The notes: generated by a model not told the origin, from the letters alone. A DNA stretch of 64,000 nucleotides from Bos javanicus (GCF_032452875.1 NC_083871.1:1835692-1899691); one strand, 5' to 3'. Positions 10,984 to 22,359 are shown, counted from the stretch's first letter. Numbers and translations are program-made.

Positions 10984-11550
10984 AATTTCAAGTGATGATT
11001 TTTCAGCTCCTTCCTAATTGATGTGTTACCAGTAGGTGAGGTTCCTGACTGCACTCTCCTTGGAAAGCATCTTTTTATGGTTTGTTTGTTTGTTTAACTT
11101 TACTTTCTCCTTGTCTTCCCCATCTAATTGGATTCATACTTTTCCCCAGCCTCCATTTCAGGCTCTTCTTCATGCAACTTAAAGTTGAATGTTTCTCAAG
11201 TTCTTGTCTAGGTCCTATTCTTGATTTGGCAAACCCATTATTTACCTCATTCATTCCTGTGTACAAATGCTCATTCATGAATATGCTTATGAATAACAAA
11301 TCTATATCCAAAAAAAATTCCTGAGTTTGGCTATATAGTGTAATTTTGTCCTGAGCAGCTCTCTTGAGGTATTCTGAACCAAACTTGAGTCCTCTTACTT
11401 GTACACAGTAAAGCTAACCTACTGACATGTGGTTGTGGTGAAGGAAAGTGCAGCATCTATTACAGGTGCCAAGAAAGGTGTCCAGGGCAGCTAGTGCTCA
11501 AAAGAGTCAAACTTGCAAATGAGTTTCAGAAAAAAAAAAAAAAAAAACCA
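10984..11550. other. Single-copy DNA with A-tract
   Basis: No gene or classified repeat seen. A GTTT microrepeat at about 11,080-11,095 and an A18 run at 11,530-11,547 directly before the next BovB fragment are the only structures. Confidence 0.5.
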
Positions 11551-12008
11551 TTGTTAAAGCCCAGGTCATGTATGGATGTGAGAACTGGACCATAAAGAAA
11601 GCTGAGCATCGAAGAATCAATGTTTCAAAACTGTAGTGTTGGAGAAGACTCTTGAGAGGCCCTTGGACTGTAAGGTAATCCAACCAATCCATCCTAAGGG
11701 AAATCAGTCCTGAATATTCATTGGAAGGACTGATGCTGAAGCTCCAATACTTCGGCCACCTGATGCAAAGAAATGACTCATTGAAAAAGAGTCATTCAAA
11801 AAAAGTCCTAACATACTTTATGTTAGGAAAGATTGAAGGCAGGAGAATAAGGAGATGGCAGAGGATGAGATGGTTGGAAGGCATCAACAACTCAATGGAC
11901 ATGAGTTTGAGAAAACTCCAGGAGTTGATGATGGACTGGGAAGCCTGGCATGCTGCACTCCATGGGGTTGCAGAGTTGTACACAGTCAAGCAACTGAACT
12001 AAATTGAA
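11551..12008 (+). mobile_element. BovB LINE 3' end, diverged
   Basis: Starts at the GTCATGTATGGATGTGAGAACTGG block, passes the conserved LRLLQ-like blocks and the SPEYSLEGLMLKLQYFGHLMQR-type region (open frame 11,721-12,002, 93 codons), and ends in AAGCAACTGAACTAAATTGAA. Contains a short duplicated insertion of GAGTCATTCAAAAA-type sequence at about 11,787-11,820. Confidence 0.88.
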
Positions 12009-12013
12009 AAGCC

Positions 12014-12270
12014 AGGTGAAGGAGAGTCACAGCATGTGATCAGCTTGTATACTGTTTTTGGATTGGTTGATGGTGAGGTAACAGGGCAGTGTCACATTAT
12101 CAATCCTCAGCCTCCAATAGACCTGTGGACTATGTGGTCACAGTCATCAGGTTAATTTCTTCCATTTCATGATGGTTTTAGCATTTGCAAAATAACTCAG
12201 GAAATGTACATCAGATACTATTATCTAGGTTCTTCATAGAGGAGCTAAAATTGTAGATAAGGAAGATAGT
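12014..12270 (+). repeat. LTR-like interspersed repeat, second copy
   Basis: Related to 5207-5510 through the GGTGAAGG...CATGTGAT segment and the block TGGTGAGGTAACAGGG. Here it extends further downstream (CAGGTTAATTTCTTCC, then an AT-rich part). Probably an old endogenous-retrovirus LTR; exact family not identified. Confidence 0.45.
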
Positions 12271-12455
12271 TCTGTCTTGGGATGGCCCCATATATTTCTG
12301 CTCAGTTACAAGTCATACTTCGAATTCAGTAAGTCCATTAACATACTCATCCCTCCTTGCTTCCTAAAAATGTTTCCTTTACAATGGACAGTTCCACCAT
12401 CTGACTTTTCTTTCTCCTCTTCCATAACCCAACAATCACCAAGTTCTGCCATTTT

Positions 12456-13593
12456 CAGTTCAGTTCAGTTCAGTTGCTCAGTTCTGTCCTTCTCTGAAAC
12501 CCCATGGACTGCATTATACCAGGCCTCCCTGACCATCACCAACTCCCAGAGCTTAGCCAAACTCATGTCCATTGAGTCAGTGATGCCATCCAACCATCCC
12601 ATCCTCTGTTGTCCCCTTCTCCTCCTGCTTTCAATCTTTGTCAGCATCAGGGTCTTTTCAAATGAGTCAGCTCTTTGCATCAGGTGGCCAAAGTGTTGGA
12701 GTTTGAGCTTCAGCATGAGTCCTTCCAATGAACACTCAGGACAAATCTCCTTTAGGATGGACTGGTTGGATCTCCTTGCAGTCCAAGGGACTCTCAAGAG
12801 TCTTCTCCAACACCACAGTTCAAAGGCATCAATTCTTCAGTGCTCAGCCTTCTTCACAGTCCAACTCTCACATCCATACATGACCACTGGAAAAACCATA
12901 GCCTTGATTAGATGGACCTTTGTTGGCAAAGTAATGACTCTGCTTTTGAATATGCTGTCTAGGTTGGTCATAGCTTTTCTTCCAAGGAGCAAGTGTCTTT
13001 AATTTCATGGCTGCAGTCACAATCTGCAGTAATTTTGGACCCCCCAAAAAATAAAGTCAGCCACTGTTTCCACTGTTTCCCCATCTACTTGCCATGAAGT
13101 GATGGGACCAGATGCCATGATCTTAGTTTTGTGAATCTTGAGCTTTATGTCAACTTTTTCACTCTCCTCTTTCACTTTCATCAAGAGGCTCTTTAGTTCT
13201 TCTTCACTTTCTGCCATAAGGGTGGTGTCATCTGCATATCTGAAGTTATTGATATTTCTCCCAGCAATCTTGATTCCAGGTTGTGCTTCATCCAGCCCAG
13301 CATTTCTCATGATGTACGCTGCATATAAGTTAAATAATCAGGTTGACAATATACAGCCTTGATGTATTCCTTTTCCTATTTGGAACCAGTCTGTTGTTCC
13401 TTGTCCAGTTCTAACTTTTGCTTCCTGACCTGCATTCAGGTTTCTCAAGAGGGAAGTCAGGTGGTCTGGTATTCCCATCTCTTTGAGAAGTTTTCACAGT
13501 TTATATTGATCCACACAGTCAAAGGCTTTGGCATAGTAAATAAAGCAGAAATAGATGTTTTTCTGGAACTCTCTTGATTTTTCGATGATCCAG
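12456..13593 (-). mobile_element. BovB LINE 3' half, nearly continuous
   Basis: Minus strand, from the terminal TTCAGTTCAGTTCAG repeats (12,456) back through the 3' coding tail, the ILKEICPECSLEGLMLKLKLQHFGHLMQR block, and the RT C-terminal region with NNFRYADDTTLMAESEEELK, to motif A (about 13,500). The intact YADD box is at about 13,230-13,245 on the reverse strand. Reverse-strand frames 12,465-12,797 (110 codons) and 13,017-13,310 (97 codons) carry the coding pieces; frameshifts separate them. Confidence 0.93.
13017..13310 (-). pseudogene. BovB RT active-site fragment
   Basis: 97-codon reverse-strand frame with the order AGIKIAGRNINN, RYADDTTLMAESEEELKSLL, ESEKVDIKLKI, MASGPITSWQVDGETVETV. 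YADD is the RT motif C holding two catalytic aspartates. The frame lacks motif A and B, which lie further upstream in another frame, so it cannot make an active enzyme. Confidence 0.8.
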
Positions 13594-13739
13594 CTGACCA
13601 GTTGAGTATTTCTCAAATCTGATTTTTGTTTTCCTCTTTATATCTGTATCTGCAACCCAAGTCTGACCTACCACAATCTTCTTATTATTTATTCCAATGC
13701 CTTCATTATCAGTTTTACCTCTGGTTTTTCTCCTTCCAG

Positions 13740-14290
13740 TAGGTAATCCATATGGTAGTCAGTGATTCTTTAAAATGCAACCACATTTAACATTACAATC
13801 CCTTTCCTGAAAATATGCAGCTCCTCTCCACTTGTCTTTAGGTTAAAAAGGAAGTCACACTCACTGTAAAGATCTTATGGAGGATTCTTCTACTCAGTTA
13901 ATACAACTCATGATGTACTGCCTCAAAATATTCTCTTCTGCTGTGGGGGCTCATCATACCCCTGTCTCCTCTGGGAAAACCATTTCTATGTACTGTCTAG
14001 CTTATGGTTGGTCTGGCTTTCCACCTAATCTCACTTGCTGTGGTGGGTCTTCTCCAACTCTCTAGGAAGAGATTCTGTCTCAGTATTAACTTTTACACTG
14101 AACCTTGAACTTTCCCTTACATAGTACAGAGTAAGCTTTAATATCAATCCTGTTTAATTATTAATATATTTTGAGAGACTCTATGAGTGAGGAGGGGCCA
14201 GATCACATACCTCTTTCTCATTCTTGAATCTCCACTGCTGAGCCCAGAACTGGCATTTAGTAGAGGCTTAAATATTGTTAATCAAAATAA
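13740..14290 (+). repeat. L2 LINE remnant
   Basis: Decayed L2 3' region: TTTAAAATGCAACCACAT near 13,770, TCTCATTCTTGAATCTCCACTGCTGAGCCCAGAACTGGCATTTAGTAGAGGCTTAAATATT at 14,216-14,276 corresponds to the L2 3' block around CCCAGTGCCTAGCACAGTGCCTGGCA-TAGTAGG. The middle part is uncertain. Confidence 0.55.
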
Positions 14291-14880
14291 CAAATTACTA
14301 CCTTTTTCTTTCTTTCTTTCTTTTTTTTAGTTTTTTCATTTCATTGCCTAAAAATTCTATTAAGAATAATACATATATAATAATAGTAGTAGGAGTCAGA
14401 GCATGAAATTTTGTCATTTAAAACATTAGGAATATGTAATCCCATTGATGACAGCATTCTGAAGCTGAGTTGATCTGAAAAAAATCACACATCATTGATA
14501 AATGTGATGACAAGCCAGGATATTTTCACTGTTGGAAGTGAGAGTAAATTGTCATAGTATTTTATTGGGTAGCTTGTGAATTTATAAAATGGACTTAGCC
14601 TTAAATTAATTTCTTACAAGTAAATATTTCCATACATTTCAGAGATATAATTTAAAGGATATTGTTCCTAACAGTATTTGAAATTTTGAAAAAATGTAAA
14701 AATATAGATTTATTAAAAGCATGTTACATTCATACAATGAATAATGTGACACTATGAAAAGTGTAGAACAATATGCTCTCATAAGAAAAGGTATCTACAA
14801 TATTTTATTAAGTACAAAAGCAATTTTCAGTACATGGTATTTTGCTATGAGACTGATTTGCAAATAAATTATACATAATA
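14291..14880. other. AT-rich DNA, possible L1 tail
   Basis: A CTTT-rich tract lies at 14,302-14,330. 14,700-14,860 loosely resembles an old L1 3' end (CATACAATGAATAATGTGACACTATG, then ATATTTTATTAAGTACAAAAGCAA), but identity is too low to name. No gene. Confidence 0.4.
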
Positions 14881-15001
14881 ATGAAACTTGTCACCATGTC
14901 TCTCATCTCTACTCTTACCAGTAGGTACTCAAAGTATAAAAATATCTTATCTTGTCACCTCCCCTCTTACAATGCTGGAATGACTTCTCCTTTTTCAGAT
15001 A

Positions 15002-15238
15002 ATGAAGATGATACTTGTCATAATCTGCACTTCCCTATGTGCTCTGGCTCCCACCCAGACTTCCAGATTCATTACAAAACAGAACTCCTCTTTTGTCTAC
15101 ACTTTGACAGTCCAAACTGTTCTTTCTATCTGCCTTGTCTCCACTACCCCACTGCTCTCCCAAGCAGGGGTCAGAATCTACCCTTCACTCTCAGGGCTCA
15201 GGCAACTTTCCATCTTCAACATGCAAGTAAGTAAATAA
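15002..15238 (+). other. Unassigned open frame with signal-peptide-like start
   Basis: 78-codon frame starting MKMILVIICTSLCALAPTQ: a positively charged residue, about 13 hydrophobic residues and a small-residue cleavage-like end. A pyrimidine-rich stretch ending in CAG (TCTCCTTTTTCAG, 14,986-14,998) lies just before the ATG and a perfect GTAAGT donor-like hexamer at 15,230. Another open frame (117 codons, 14,881-15,234) covers the same DNA in a different frame, so open frames are cheap here. I recognise no protein family. It could be an exon of an unknown gene, or chance; chance is more likely. Confidence 0.2.
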
Positions 15239-15314
15239 TGAAATGTCTTATTTCTCAGATTACATTGCAGCTCCATCTTCACACTTTCATAGAGGACTAA
15301 TCTCTTGCTATAGT

Positions 15315-15480
15315 TTTTATGGCCATGTTGTATTGTAACCTAAAAGGGAAAAGAATCTGAATGTATATATATACCTGAATCACTTTAATGTACACTTGAA
15401 ACTATCATGGCATTGTAAATCAACTATTTTTCAATTAAAACAAAACAAAAAAGCAAAACAAAACAAAACAAAACCAACCA
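15315..15480 (+). repeat. L1 3' end with AAAAC-rich tail
   Basis: AACCTAAAAGGGAAAAGAATCTGAATG, TATATATATACCTGAATCACTTTAATGTACAC and TTGTAAATCAACTATTTTTCAAT follow the artiodactyl L1 3' UTR in order; the tail has expanded into an (AAAAC)n simple repeat at about 15,437-15,478. Confidence 0.8.
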
Positions 15481-15509
15481 AACAAGCAGAAAACAGTGTC
15501 TAATTACTT

Positions 15510-15660
15510 GATAGTATCTGGCAGCTCCATAGGACTATAAACATTCTGAGGAGAAAATCTCATGCCTGTCATTGTCCATCATTTATCACTAAAACCAGAG
15601 AACAGGGTCTGGCACATTCACAATAAGGACAAAATTAATATTTGGTTGAGTAAGAGTCAT
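15510..15660 (+). repeat. L2 LINE 3' end
   Basis: GGCAGCTCCATAGGACTATAAACATTCTGAGGAGAAAATC, then ATTGTCCATCATTTATCAC, GAGAACAGGGTCTGGCACATTCA and TTAATATTTGGTTGA match the order of the L2 terminal region (AGCTCCxTGAGG, CAGTGCCTGGCACA, AATATTTGTTGA). Confidence 0.6.
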
Positions 15661-17291
15661 ATTTGTCTGATGATTTATTTACCAATCATATGAGTGTTTT
15701 TCTTTGAAGGATCAGTTTGTGGAGATTCTTACTATTTTTGTCTATAGTACAGTGCACATTTTGACTTTTACTATTAGAAAATTAAAAATATAAGAAAGAC
15801 TTAGTTTTCGTATAAATTTCCTGAAAAACTGTAGACTCTATGGTTGTAAGGATTTCTATTTCTATTAGGAAGGGAGTATCTCTCAGAGAGGTGCAGCTGG
15901 GCTAAATGAACTGGGCTCACTATGCCTTTCCTGTGTGTTCTGCAATATAGTACTTCAGCCAGCAGATGAGGGATGTTTGACTTATATTTCTTCAGCAAAT
16001 CTAGGACAAATTCTAGCAGCTTCACTGCCAACATGTATAGTTACAGCAATCCTCATGGTGAACCAAAAATGATAAAATTAAAATATAAGCTCATCTCACC
16101 TCTTGGTTTCTCTATTTAATTCATTGATTTACTGTTATCCTTTTCAAATGTGTATGTAATATTATGTTTCTCTTTCTCATTGAAAATAGCCAACCTATAT
16201 TTTCTATTTTTCTGAATATAGCTTATAATGTTGTATCTCAAAAGGATAGGGTAAGGCAAATGTTAGGAACTGTTGCTTAGGGCAATTTAAAATTATTGGC
16301 ATGCAACTGATTTGCAAATAAGTCTTTATAAGTGTTCATCCAGAATCTCAGTGGCTTGATGTAGTTCTCCCTAAATTGCCTATTTGCAGCACATAAACAT
16401 TGGAAATTGAAAGATAGGCACACTTAGGTTGTGTAGATACACCCCTGGGATACTTGCAGTCTCATAGAGATGATTGAACAAAAGAAGATGTAGTATGCAG
16501 ACTTTACAATTGCTGAAATACTAAAGCTAGTTTCAAAGCATTTATGTTTGCAAGGAGGCCATCCTTGCAGTCATTTTAAACGTCTACCCTTGAATAAGTT
16601 TAAATTACTAAAATCTCATTTACCACTAAAGAGAAGCAAAAAGGTGGTTAAGTTCTGGTTCAAATTATGTGTCAGTTGCTTAAACATTCCTGATTCATAT
16701 TGTTTCCTGACTTGCACAGATGACATATTAATCTGGTGTGTGTGTGTGTATGTGTGTGTGTAAAATGACTGATGTACAGTTTACATAATGAACTGTTACA
16801 AAAGGTCCATAGGATCTAAAGAGCATTACTAAATACCATAAGAGAACGAGACATAGGCTGTCATTCAGGCAAAGATGCATGACTTTAAGGATGAAGGGGA
16901 GGAAACAGATCTTAGCTAACAAAGAAGATAGAAGAAAGAGGGAAAGTTTTGAGTGATCTGGACAAGATTGGGAGGGGGGCTGTGTTGTTTCCAGACAAAC
17001 CACCTCAGGGGACTTGCAGCAGCAGTTTTCAGGACAAAATTAAAGTCTCCAAACATAGGCTTACCAATTCAGAATAAAACATAAAACAGACAGAGGAAAA
17101 GAAAAGAGGAATATTTCAAAGTTTGGGGGCCAGTGAGGTGGAAGGGAAACATCATTTGACTCTGGTATTCCTCTGGAGGAAAGCTGAACAGTTGGTTAAT
17201 TCCTGGTTGAATTATTCCTGTTGTTTATAAAGGCAAGTAACTATAATTTTAGAGATGCTTCATGTAACTTTATAACATTTTGTTGGTATGT
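15661..17291. other. Single-copy AT-rich DNA with TG microsatellite
   Basis: No gene recognised. A (TG)n repeat with one TA interruption lies at 16,735-16,761. Open frames up to 91 codons show no domain; one hydrophobic run (16,728-17,003, minus) is antisense to the TG repeat in part. Confidence 0.5.
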
Positions 17292-17303
17292 ATAATCATT
17301 GAT

Positions 17304-17569
17304 AGCTTTCCTAGATGGTTCCAGTAGTAAAGAACCTGACTGCCAAGGCAGGAAACGTAAGAGACACAGTTTTGACCCCTGGATCAGGAAGATCCTCTGG
17401 AGAAGGAAATGGCAACCACTCCAGTATTCTTGCTTGGAGAATCCCATGGACAGAGGAACCTGCAGACTACAGTCCATGGTGGTAGGGGTGGGGTGGGGTG
17501 CGGGGGGTGGAGGGTGTGTGTGTCACAAAGAGTTGGACATGACTGAAGAAACTTAGCATGCAAGTACAC
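17304..17569 (+). mobile_element. Bov-tA SINE with target duplication
   Basis: tRNA-derived head (GGTTCCAGTAGTAAAGAACC...GACCCCTGGATCAGGAAGATC) followed by the A-element (GGAGAAGGAAATGGCAACC...CCCATGGA...GTTGGACATGACTGAAG). A G/GT-rich insertion (17,480-17,520) has expanded inside it. Flanks ataatcattgat (17,292-17,303) and ataatcactgat (17,570-17,581) match at 11 of 12 bases and are the target-site duplication. Confidence 0.92.
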
Positions 17570-17581
17570 ATAATCACTGAT

Positions 17582-19965
17582 GGCCTGCTTTCCTCCTGGC
17601 TGCATTGGCCTTCTCCAGGAACAGTGGTGTCCAGCAAACAAATCCAATAAATCCTTGCTGTAATAAAGGGATCCAGGTGTGAGAACATCTGGCTGCAGTT
17701 GTCACCAAAACCTGCCCCCCATCAGCTGTGACTTTCATATGCATGTCTTGAGACATGTATGTAAGCACACTGGAGACCATTCTGAGCATGACTGTGCATG
17801 ATGGGATTTATGGAAGCAATGCTTGTCATAAGTAGTTGGTGCCTCAGAAATATGTGCTGCTTGGTTGTCCCCCTCATCCACCTTCCTGTATATTTTTAGC
17901 TCACATGCTCACTTCTCAATTTGTCTCTAACATGTTTCACAAACTAGATGCTCACCTACTCTCAGTAGATTTAATATTTTGTGGGTTTTATCCACCCCTC
18001 TTTTTTCACTTTCTCTTTATAAGTGAAGTGATTAGTCTTAAATGACATAGTAAACACATATCACAGGTGACACTGTGAATTAAGAAAGAAGAATGTGAGT
18101 AGAAAATGATCCAGGAGAGAAAGGATATTCTGGACACCCACGTCTGTATGCTTATGGATGCTTCTGAACAGAGAATCTGCAGTGCAACCAACAGCTTTGG
18201 CCAGAATTAAATGGACTGTGGGGAACACTTGAACCAGCACACACATCCGTGGGGTGGTCAGTGCCCTGTGAGATGAAATGTGGAACTGATATAAAATCTC
18301 TGTCAGCTGGAGTGCTCACTCTTTGGGTCAAATAAATTTTAATTGAGTTTAAATTTGAGACTTATAAAGACCAAGAAAACAGCTTAAAGATAGTTTAGAG
18401 ACCAACATGTCACTAAAAGATTGCATGAGGTGTATATAACCATGAAAAAAACAAGAACAAAGATACAGTTTTTCCATCCTCAGTAAGGACAGGAGGGAGT
18501 AAAAGAAGTAGAAAGTATAGACAAAGAAAGTTGTTAAGAGTAAAGAGTGCAGAGGATAAGAGCCACTGGAGCGAATGTGGGGGGAGGAAGGCGGGGGGAG
18601 GGAATAAAGGATAAGAGAAGAAAGAAATTAACAATGAAAGCAAGGTGCGCCTCCTCACCTGATTGGATGCTATATTTTGAATACTAGTTCTTTTAGTGGT
18701 CTCTTTCTGTGTTGTCAGTGTTAATTTTTTGTGGTCTGTTGTGTTTTATTATTATTATTATTTTGATGTAAGTAGTTTTCTAGTTCAGGCAGAGCGACAA
18801 CATGAGAAGATAGATACTCTTTTATTAGTAAAAGAGTTCTTTGAAGAACTGTCCTTTCTTGAGCAAAAAATTAAGACAGAGAGAGTTCTGTTATCCCAGT
18901 CTAAACTGTAGTAAGACTATTTTATGAAGCTGAATTAGCAAAGGTGCTTCTCCCCTTGGAAATCAGAGTGTGGAGCACTAGAAAGTCAGAGACTTGTGAA
19001 CCTTGAACTCCAAACAGGTGTTTATCAAGAGATCAAGGCTAGTAAACGTGTGTTCAACCTATGGGGTGGGAGTTCAGGATTTATATACATGTAACTGATG
19101 CTGAGGGTCCTCCGGATCTGCCAGTGATGGAAAGATGGTTGTATTTGGGAAAAGTTAGGGGCACAAGCCATCAATCAAAGAGCATCCATGTGGAGAGGGA
19201 GGGAACAGTGGAGGCTGTGGGGTCCAGTGCTGGATAGCACTGCTGCCTAGGCAGGTGTAAGGACCAGAAGCAGTACCTAGTGGTAAATAAAATTTAAATC
19301 ACAAAGGATCAATCTTAAAAAAATATCAACAAGCAGCAATAGTTTTGAATCACCAAAACATAGTTTTACCTTTTGGCTTTTGATGATTGTCATCTTCCTT
19401 GAGAATGAGTCAATTCTTAGGATCATTGGATAATTTGTAGGACATGTATCAAGACTATAGTATCAGGCTTCCTGCTAGTACATCATATATGAAGGCTAAA
19501 GCAATTAAATGAAGACATAAAATAAATGAAATAAAATTTCCATGTTAAATTCATGAAGCAAATCATAACACTTTCACTTCTAATAAGTGCTAATCATCTG
19601 TGATAATATGAACTTGTCTAAAAGTAATGCCTTGAATCTGGAAGATGCCGCCACAGGCCATAAAGATACAGATAGTATGGATGGCACAAATCTCAAAGAA
19701 TGAAATAGTGGTGAGATGGGAGCCTGAGGTCTGAAAGAAGGGGAATGGGGAGAAGGATGGAACACCAACTAAAATATGACCATTTCCCTTTACAGTGGTC
19801 AGTGGTCCCTGGCACTAGGGACCCTGCAAGCTCTGAGGAGCACTTGTCTGTAGTCGTTCTTTCCACTAAAACAAACACCTCAGTGCCAACTGTGTGGGTC
19901 AGTATTCCTTTTTTTTTTGGCTTCATGATTCTCAGGAGGGATACTCATTAGAGAGACAATCCTTT
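17582..19965. other. Unclassified DNA, no gene recognised
   Basis: Includes a purine-rich block (18,570-18,620), a (TTA)n run (18,748-18,763) and no recognised repeat. Open frames are below 90 codons with no domain. Confidence 0.5.
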
Positions 19966-19968
19966 ATT

Positions 19969-20010
19969 CCGCCCCCCCCCCACCGCCCCCCGCCCACTTC
20001 CTCCCCCTAC
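19969..20010 (+). repeat. C-rich low-complexity tract
   Basis: About 42 bp of C with scattered G and A (ten-base C run at 19,972-19,981), in otherwise AT-rich DNA. A likely source of length variation and sequencing error. Confidence 0.85.
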
Positions 20011-20179
20011 ATTCGCTCCAGGAGGAAGAATTTGTCTTTCCACTTCAGTCCCTTCTCCTCGGTAAGAAGAAATGAAGTTTTGTTTTTAAAGGTTGTCCAT
20101 TTCAATGTCTTGTCAATCCAGGATGATGTTAAAGTCTGGGACATCAGGATGAACATTTAGAAGAAAAATCTGCCTGTTA

Positions 20180-20660
20180 TCAATTTACCATTTCAACATT
20201 TGCCCTGCCACCATGGACAGAATTCTGTAAGCATCACCCCTTTAGGATGAACATAATGCTAATTCTGGGGGCAGTGGTCACTCCACTGTTTGAGGTCAGA
20301 GTGTTGGGAGGAGGCCAGTGGACCCAGAATGGTCAGTGGATTTTCAGCCTCCACCTAGCCTGACAATGACCTTCCTGCAGCCTCACTACATGGAAGCCAG
20401 GACCGTGAATGTCCCTGACTGCATTGCTGCATCCCAGCTGCTGGTTCCTGTATGGCCCGAGTCTCCAAGCCCATGTCATGGCCTGCCAGTGACCTGGGTG
20501 TGGGCCCTGTACTATGAGGGTTGCATTTCCACTGCTCAGTGACTTGCAGACGAGCTCTGGTCTGGGCAAATCTGCATACTCCTTGCTGCCCAGGGGCTCA
20601 GCACACTTTCCTCAATAAACCTTGGGATATGTCTTCTCCCCAGGTTTGTCCAACCTAGCT
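20180..20660 (+). repeat. Possible old LTR-type repeat
   Basis: A GC-richer, gene-less segment ending in CTCAATAAACCTTGGG with an AATAAA at about 20,614-20,619, followed by a GTCTTCTCCCCAGG-like end. Overlapping open frames on both strands (74 and 78 codons) have no known domain. The layout resembles an LTR R/U5 junction but I cannot name a family or place ends. Confidence 0.25.
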
Positions 20661-21204
20661 AGTCCCCTTCAGCCCTAGAGGACACATGGTTCTCTTATAT
20701 CCTATCATCACTTTTGTATTATTATCAGCCTTTAACAGTTCTTTACATTAATTGTGTGCTATCCAGTATGTGGACAAGACCAATACAAAGTCGGATTGGA
20801 ATTCCTTAAGGAAAGTAGTCGCTGATTGCCACTATGGGCCAGGAAAGACTAGGAGGACATCTGTTCTGCATGGGACTCTGGCTTTGAAACTTTAGGGCTC
20901 TTGTGCTTTTGGTCTCAGCAGGTCCTGCAGTTCATGGCAGCTTTGTCGAAATGTGAGTGGCAGGGGTGTGGAGCTGAGGCTCCCTCAGCCAGAAGACAGT
21001 GGCTCTAGGACACAGATGGCTGCAAGCTGAACTTGAACCATGGAAGGGCAGCAACATGGCTTCACACTGCAAGCAAGTATGAGATAGAATATTGCGTACA
21101 GCTCTTTAGACATCAATGTGTAAAGCAACATTTTATGTCTTTACAATCCAATGCCACTGGACTTTCCATCCACTGCACAGTAATCTTAGGTTGTACCTTC
21201 AGCC
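20661..21204. other. Single-copy DNA, nothing recognised
   Basis: No gene, RNA or classified repeat seen in this stretch. Confidence 0.5.
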
Positions 21205-21212
21205 TATTATAG

Positions 21213-21417
21213 CAGTGGTCCCTAACCTTTTTGGTACCAGGGACCGGTTTAGTGGCAGACAATTGTTCCATGGACTGGGGGTGAGGGGATGGTTTGTGGT
21301 GATTCAAGCACATTACATTTATTGTACAATTTATCTCTAGTATTATTATGTCAGCTCCACCTTCACTTCCACCTATCAGATCATCAGGTATTAGATCCCG
21401 AAGGTTGGGGACCCCTG
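21213..21417 (+). mobile_element. hAT-Charlie non-autonomous DNA transposon (MER1-type)
   Basis: Left end cagtggtccctaacctt and right end aaggttggggacccctg are imperfect terminal inverted repeats. Interior blocks (GGTACCAGGGACCGGTTTAGTGG, then TCCATGGACTGGGGGTGAGGGGATGG, GATTCAAGCACATTACATTTATTGTAC, CAGATCATCAGGTATTAGATCC) match MER1-family sequence, with the central part deleted. The flanks tattatag (21,205-21,212) and tattacag (21,418-21,425) are an 8-bp target duplication (7 of 8), the length expected for hAT transposition. Confidence 0.88.
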
Positions 21418-21425
21418 TATTACAG

Positions 21426-21862
21426 CATAGAGACAGGTAAGTGTCCCCAGACTAGCCATATTCAGAGTTAAGGGGGAAAGGAAGAGGGCTCACCTGTATT
21501 CCTTTAGATGCTATTTTATTTATTGAGAGAATTTTTAAATGTTTTCTCTAGTATAAGCTGAATATTAAAATGCTTGTATGTATCATACAAATTCAAAATG
21601 CCATTTAAATAAAATTTCACATGACACATGAAATTACTACCAAAATTTAGTATGGTGAAAAATCATATGGATTTCCCTAATACCAATTTCTAAGAATCAA
21701 GAATGCCAGAGCTTTAAGAATACTGAAATGTTACCTAATCCAAACCTTTTGCTGGACACAGGAAGAGAGGAGACTCTATGAGAAAAAAATATATTAGAAA
21801 AAAAAATTACAAAGTGTCATTTTCCCTTCCAGATATACAAGTTTCAATGAACCACAATAACC
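21426..21862. other. AT-rich single-copy DNA
   Basis: Nothing recognised except a weak resemblance of 21,725-21,760 to the start of an old MIR-like element. Confidence 0.4.
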
Positions 21863-21868
21863 ACATAC

Positions 21869-21900
<32 letters not shown>

Positions 21901-21960
21901 CTTGATTTGAAATGTTGTGTTTCATTTTTGCTATACAGCAAAGTTGTTCAGATGCTGTTT
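21863..21960 (-). repeat. (CATA)n microsatellite and L1 tail fragment
   Basis: (CATA)n at 21,863-21,900, followed by about 60 bp (TTGATTTGAAATGTTGTGTTTC, TTTGCTATACAGCAAAGTTGTTCAG) matching the reverse complement of the artiodactyl L1 3' end. The microsatellite probably grew from the L1 tail region. Confidence 0.7.
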
Positions 21961-22077
21961 AGCTGTGACAGTGGTCTGTGCCAGTACCAGGGATGGTGTT
22001 CAGAGAACAGATACTGCTCTCGGCTCCCACTTTAGGAACAGGTGCTGATGCATTTCCCAGTGTGTGTGTGTGAGATC

Positions 22078-22347
22078 GGAGAAGGCAATGGCACCTGACT
22101 CCAGTACTCTTGCTTGGAAAATCCCATGGATGGAGGAGCCTGGTAGGCTGCAGTCCACGGGGTCGCTAAGAGTCAGACACGACTGAGCAACTTCACTTTC
22201 ACTTTTCACTTGCATGCATTGGAGAAGGAAATGGCAACCCACTCCAATGTTCTTGCCTGGAGAATCCCAGGGACAGGAGAGCCTGGTGGGCTGCCATCCA
22301 TGGGGTCGCGCAGAGTTGGACACCACTGAAGTGACTTAGCAGCAGCA
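22078..22347 (+). mobile_element. Bov-A2 SINE with target duplication
   Basis: Two A-monomers (GGAGAAGGCAATGGCACC... and GGAGAAGGAAATGGCAACC...) joined by the CACTTTCACTTTTCACTTGCATGCATT linker and ending in (AGC)n. Flanks gtgtgtgagatc (22,066-22,077) and gtgtgtgaggtc (22,348-22,359) match at 11 of 12. CpGs are partly retained; a young copy. Confidence 0.93.
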
Positions 22348-22359
22348 GTGTGTGAGGTC

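Noticed and set aside
12277..13002. Plus-strand 241-codon open frame, the longest on that strand
   Set aside because: From about 12,456 it is the antisense of a BovB 3' end; similar antisense frames occur at 2714-3085, 5648-5893 and 35,858-36,193. Not a gene.
20318..20569. Overlapping open frames on both strands as a possible coding exon
   Set aside because: No conserved motif, both strands equally open, and the region ends in an LTR-like AATAAA segment; kept only as a weak repeat call.
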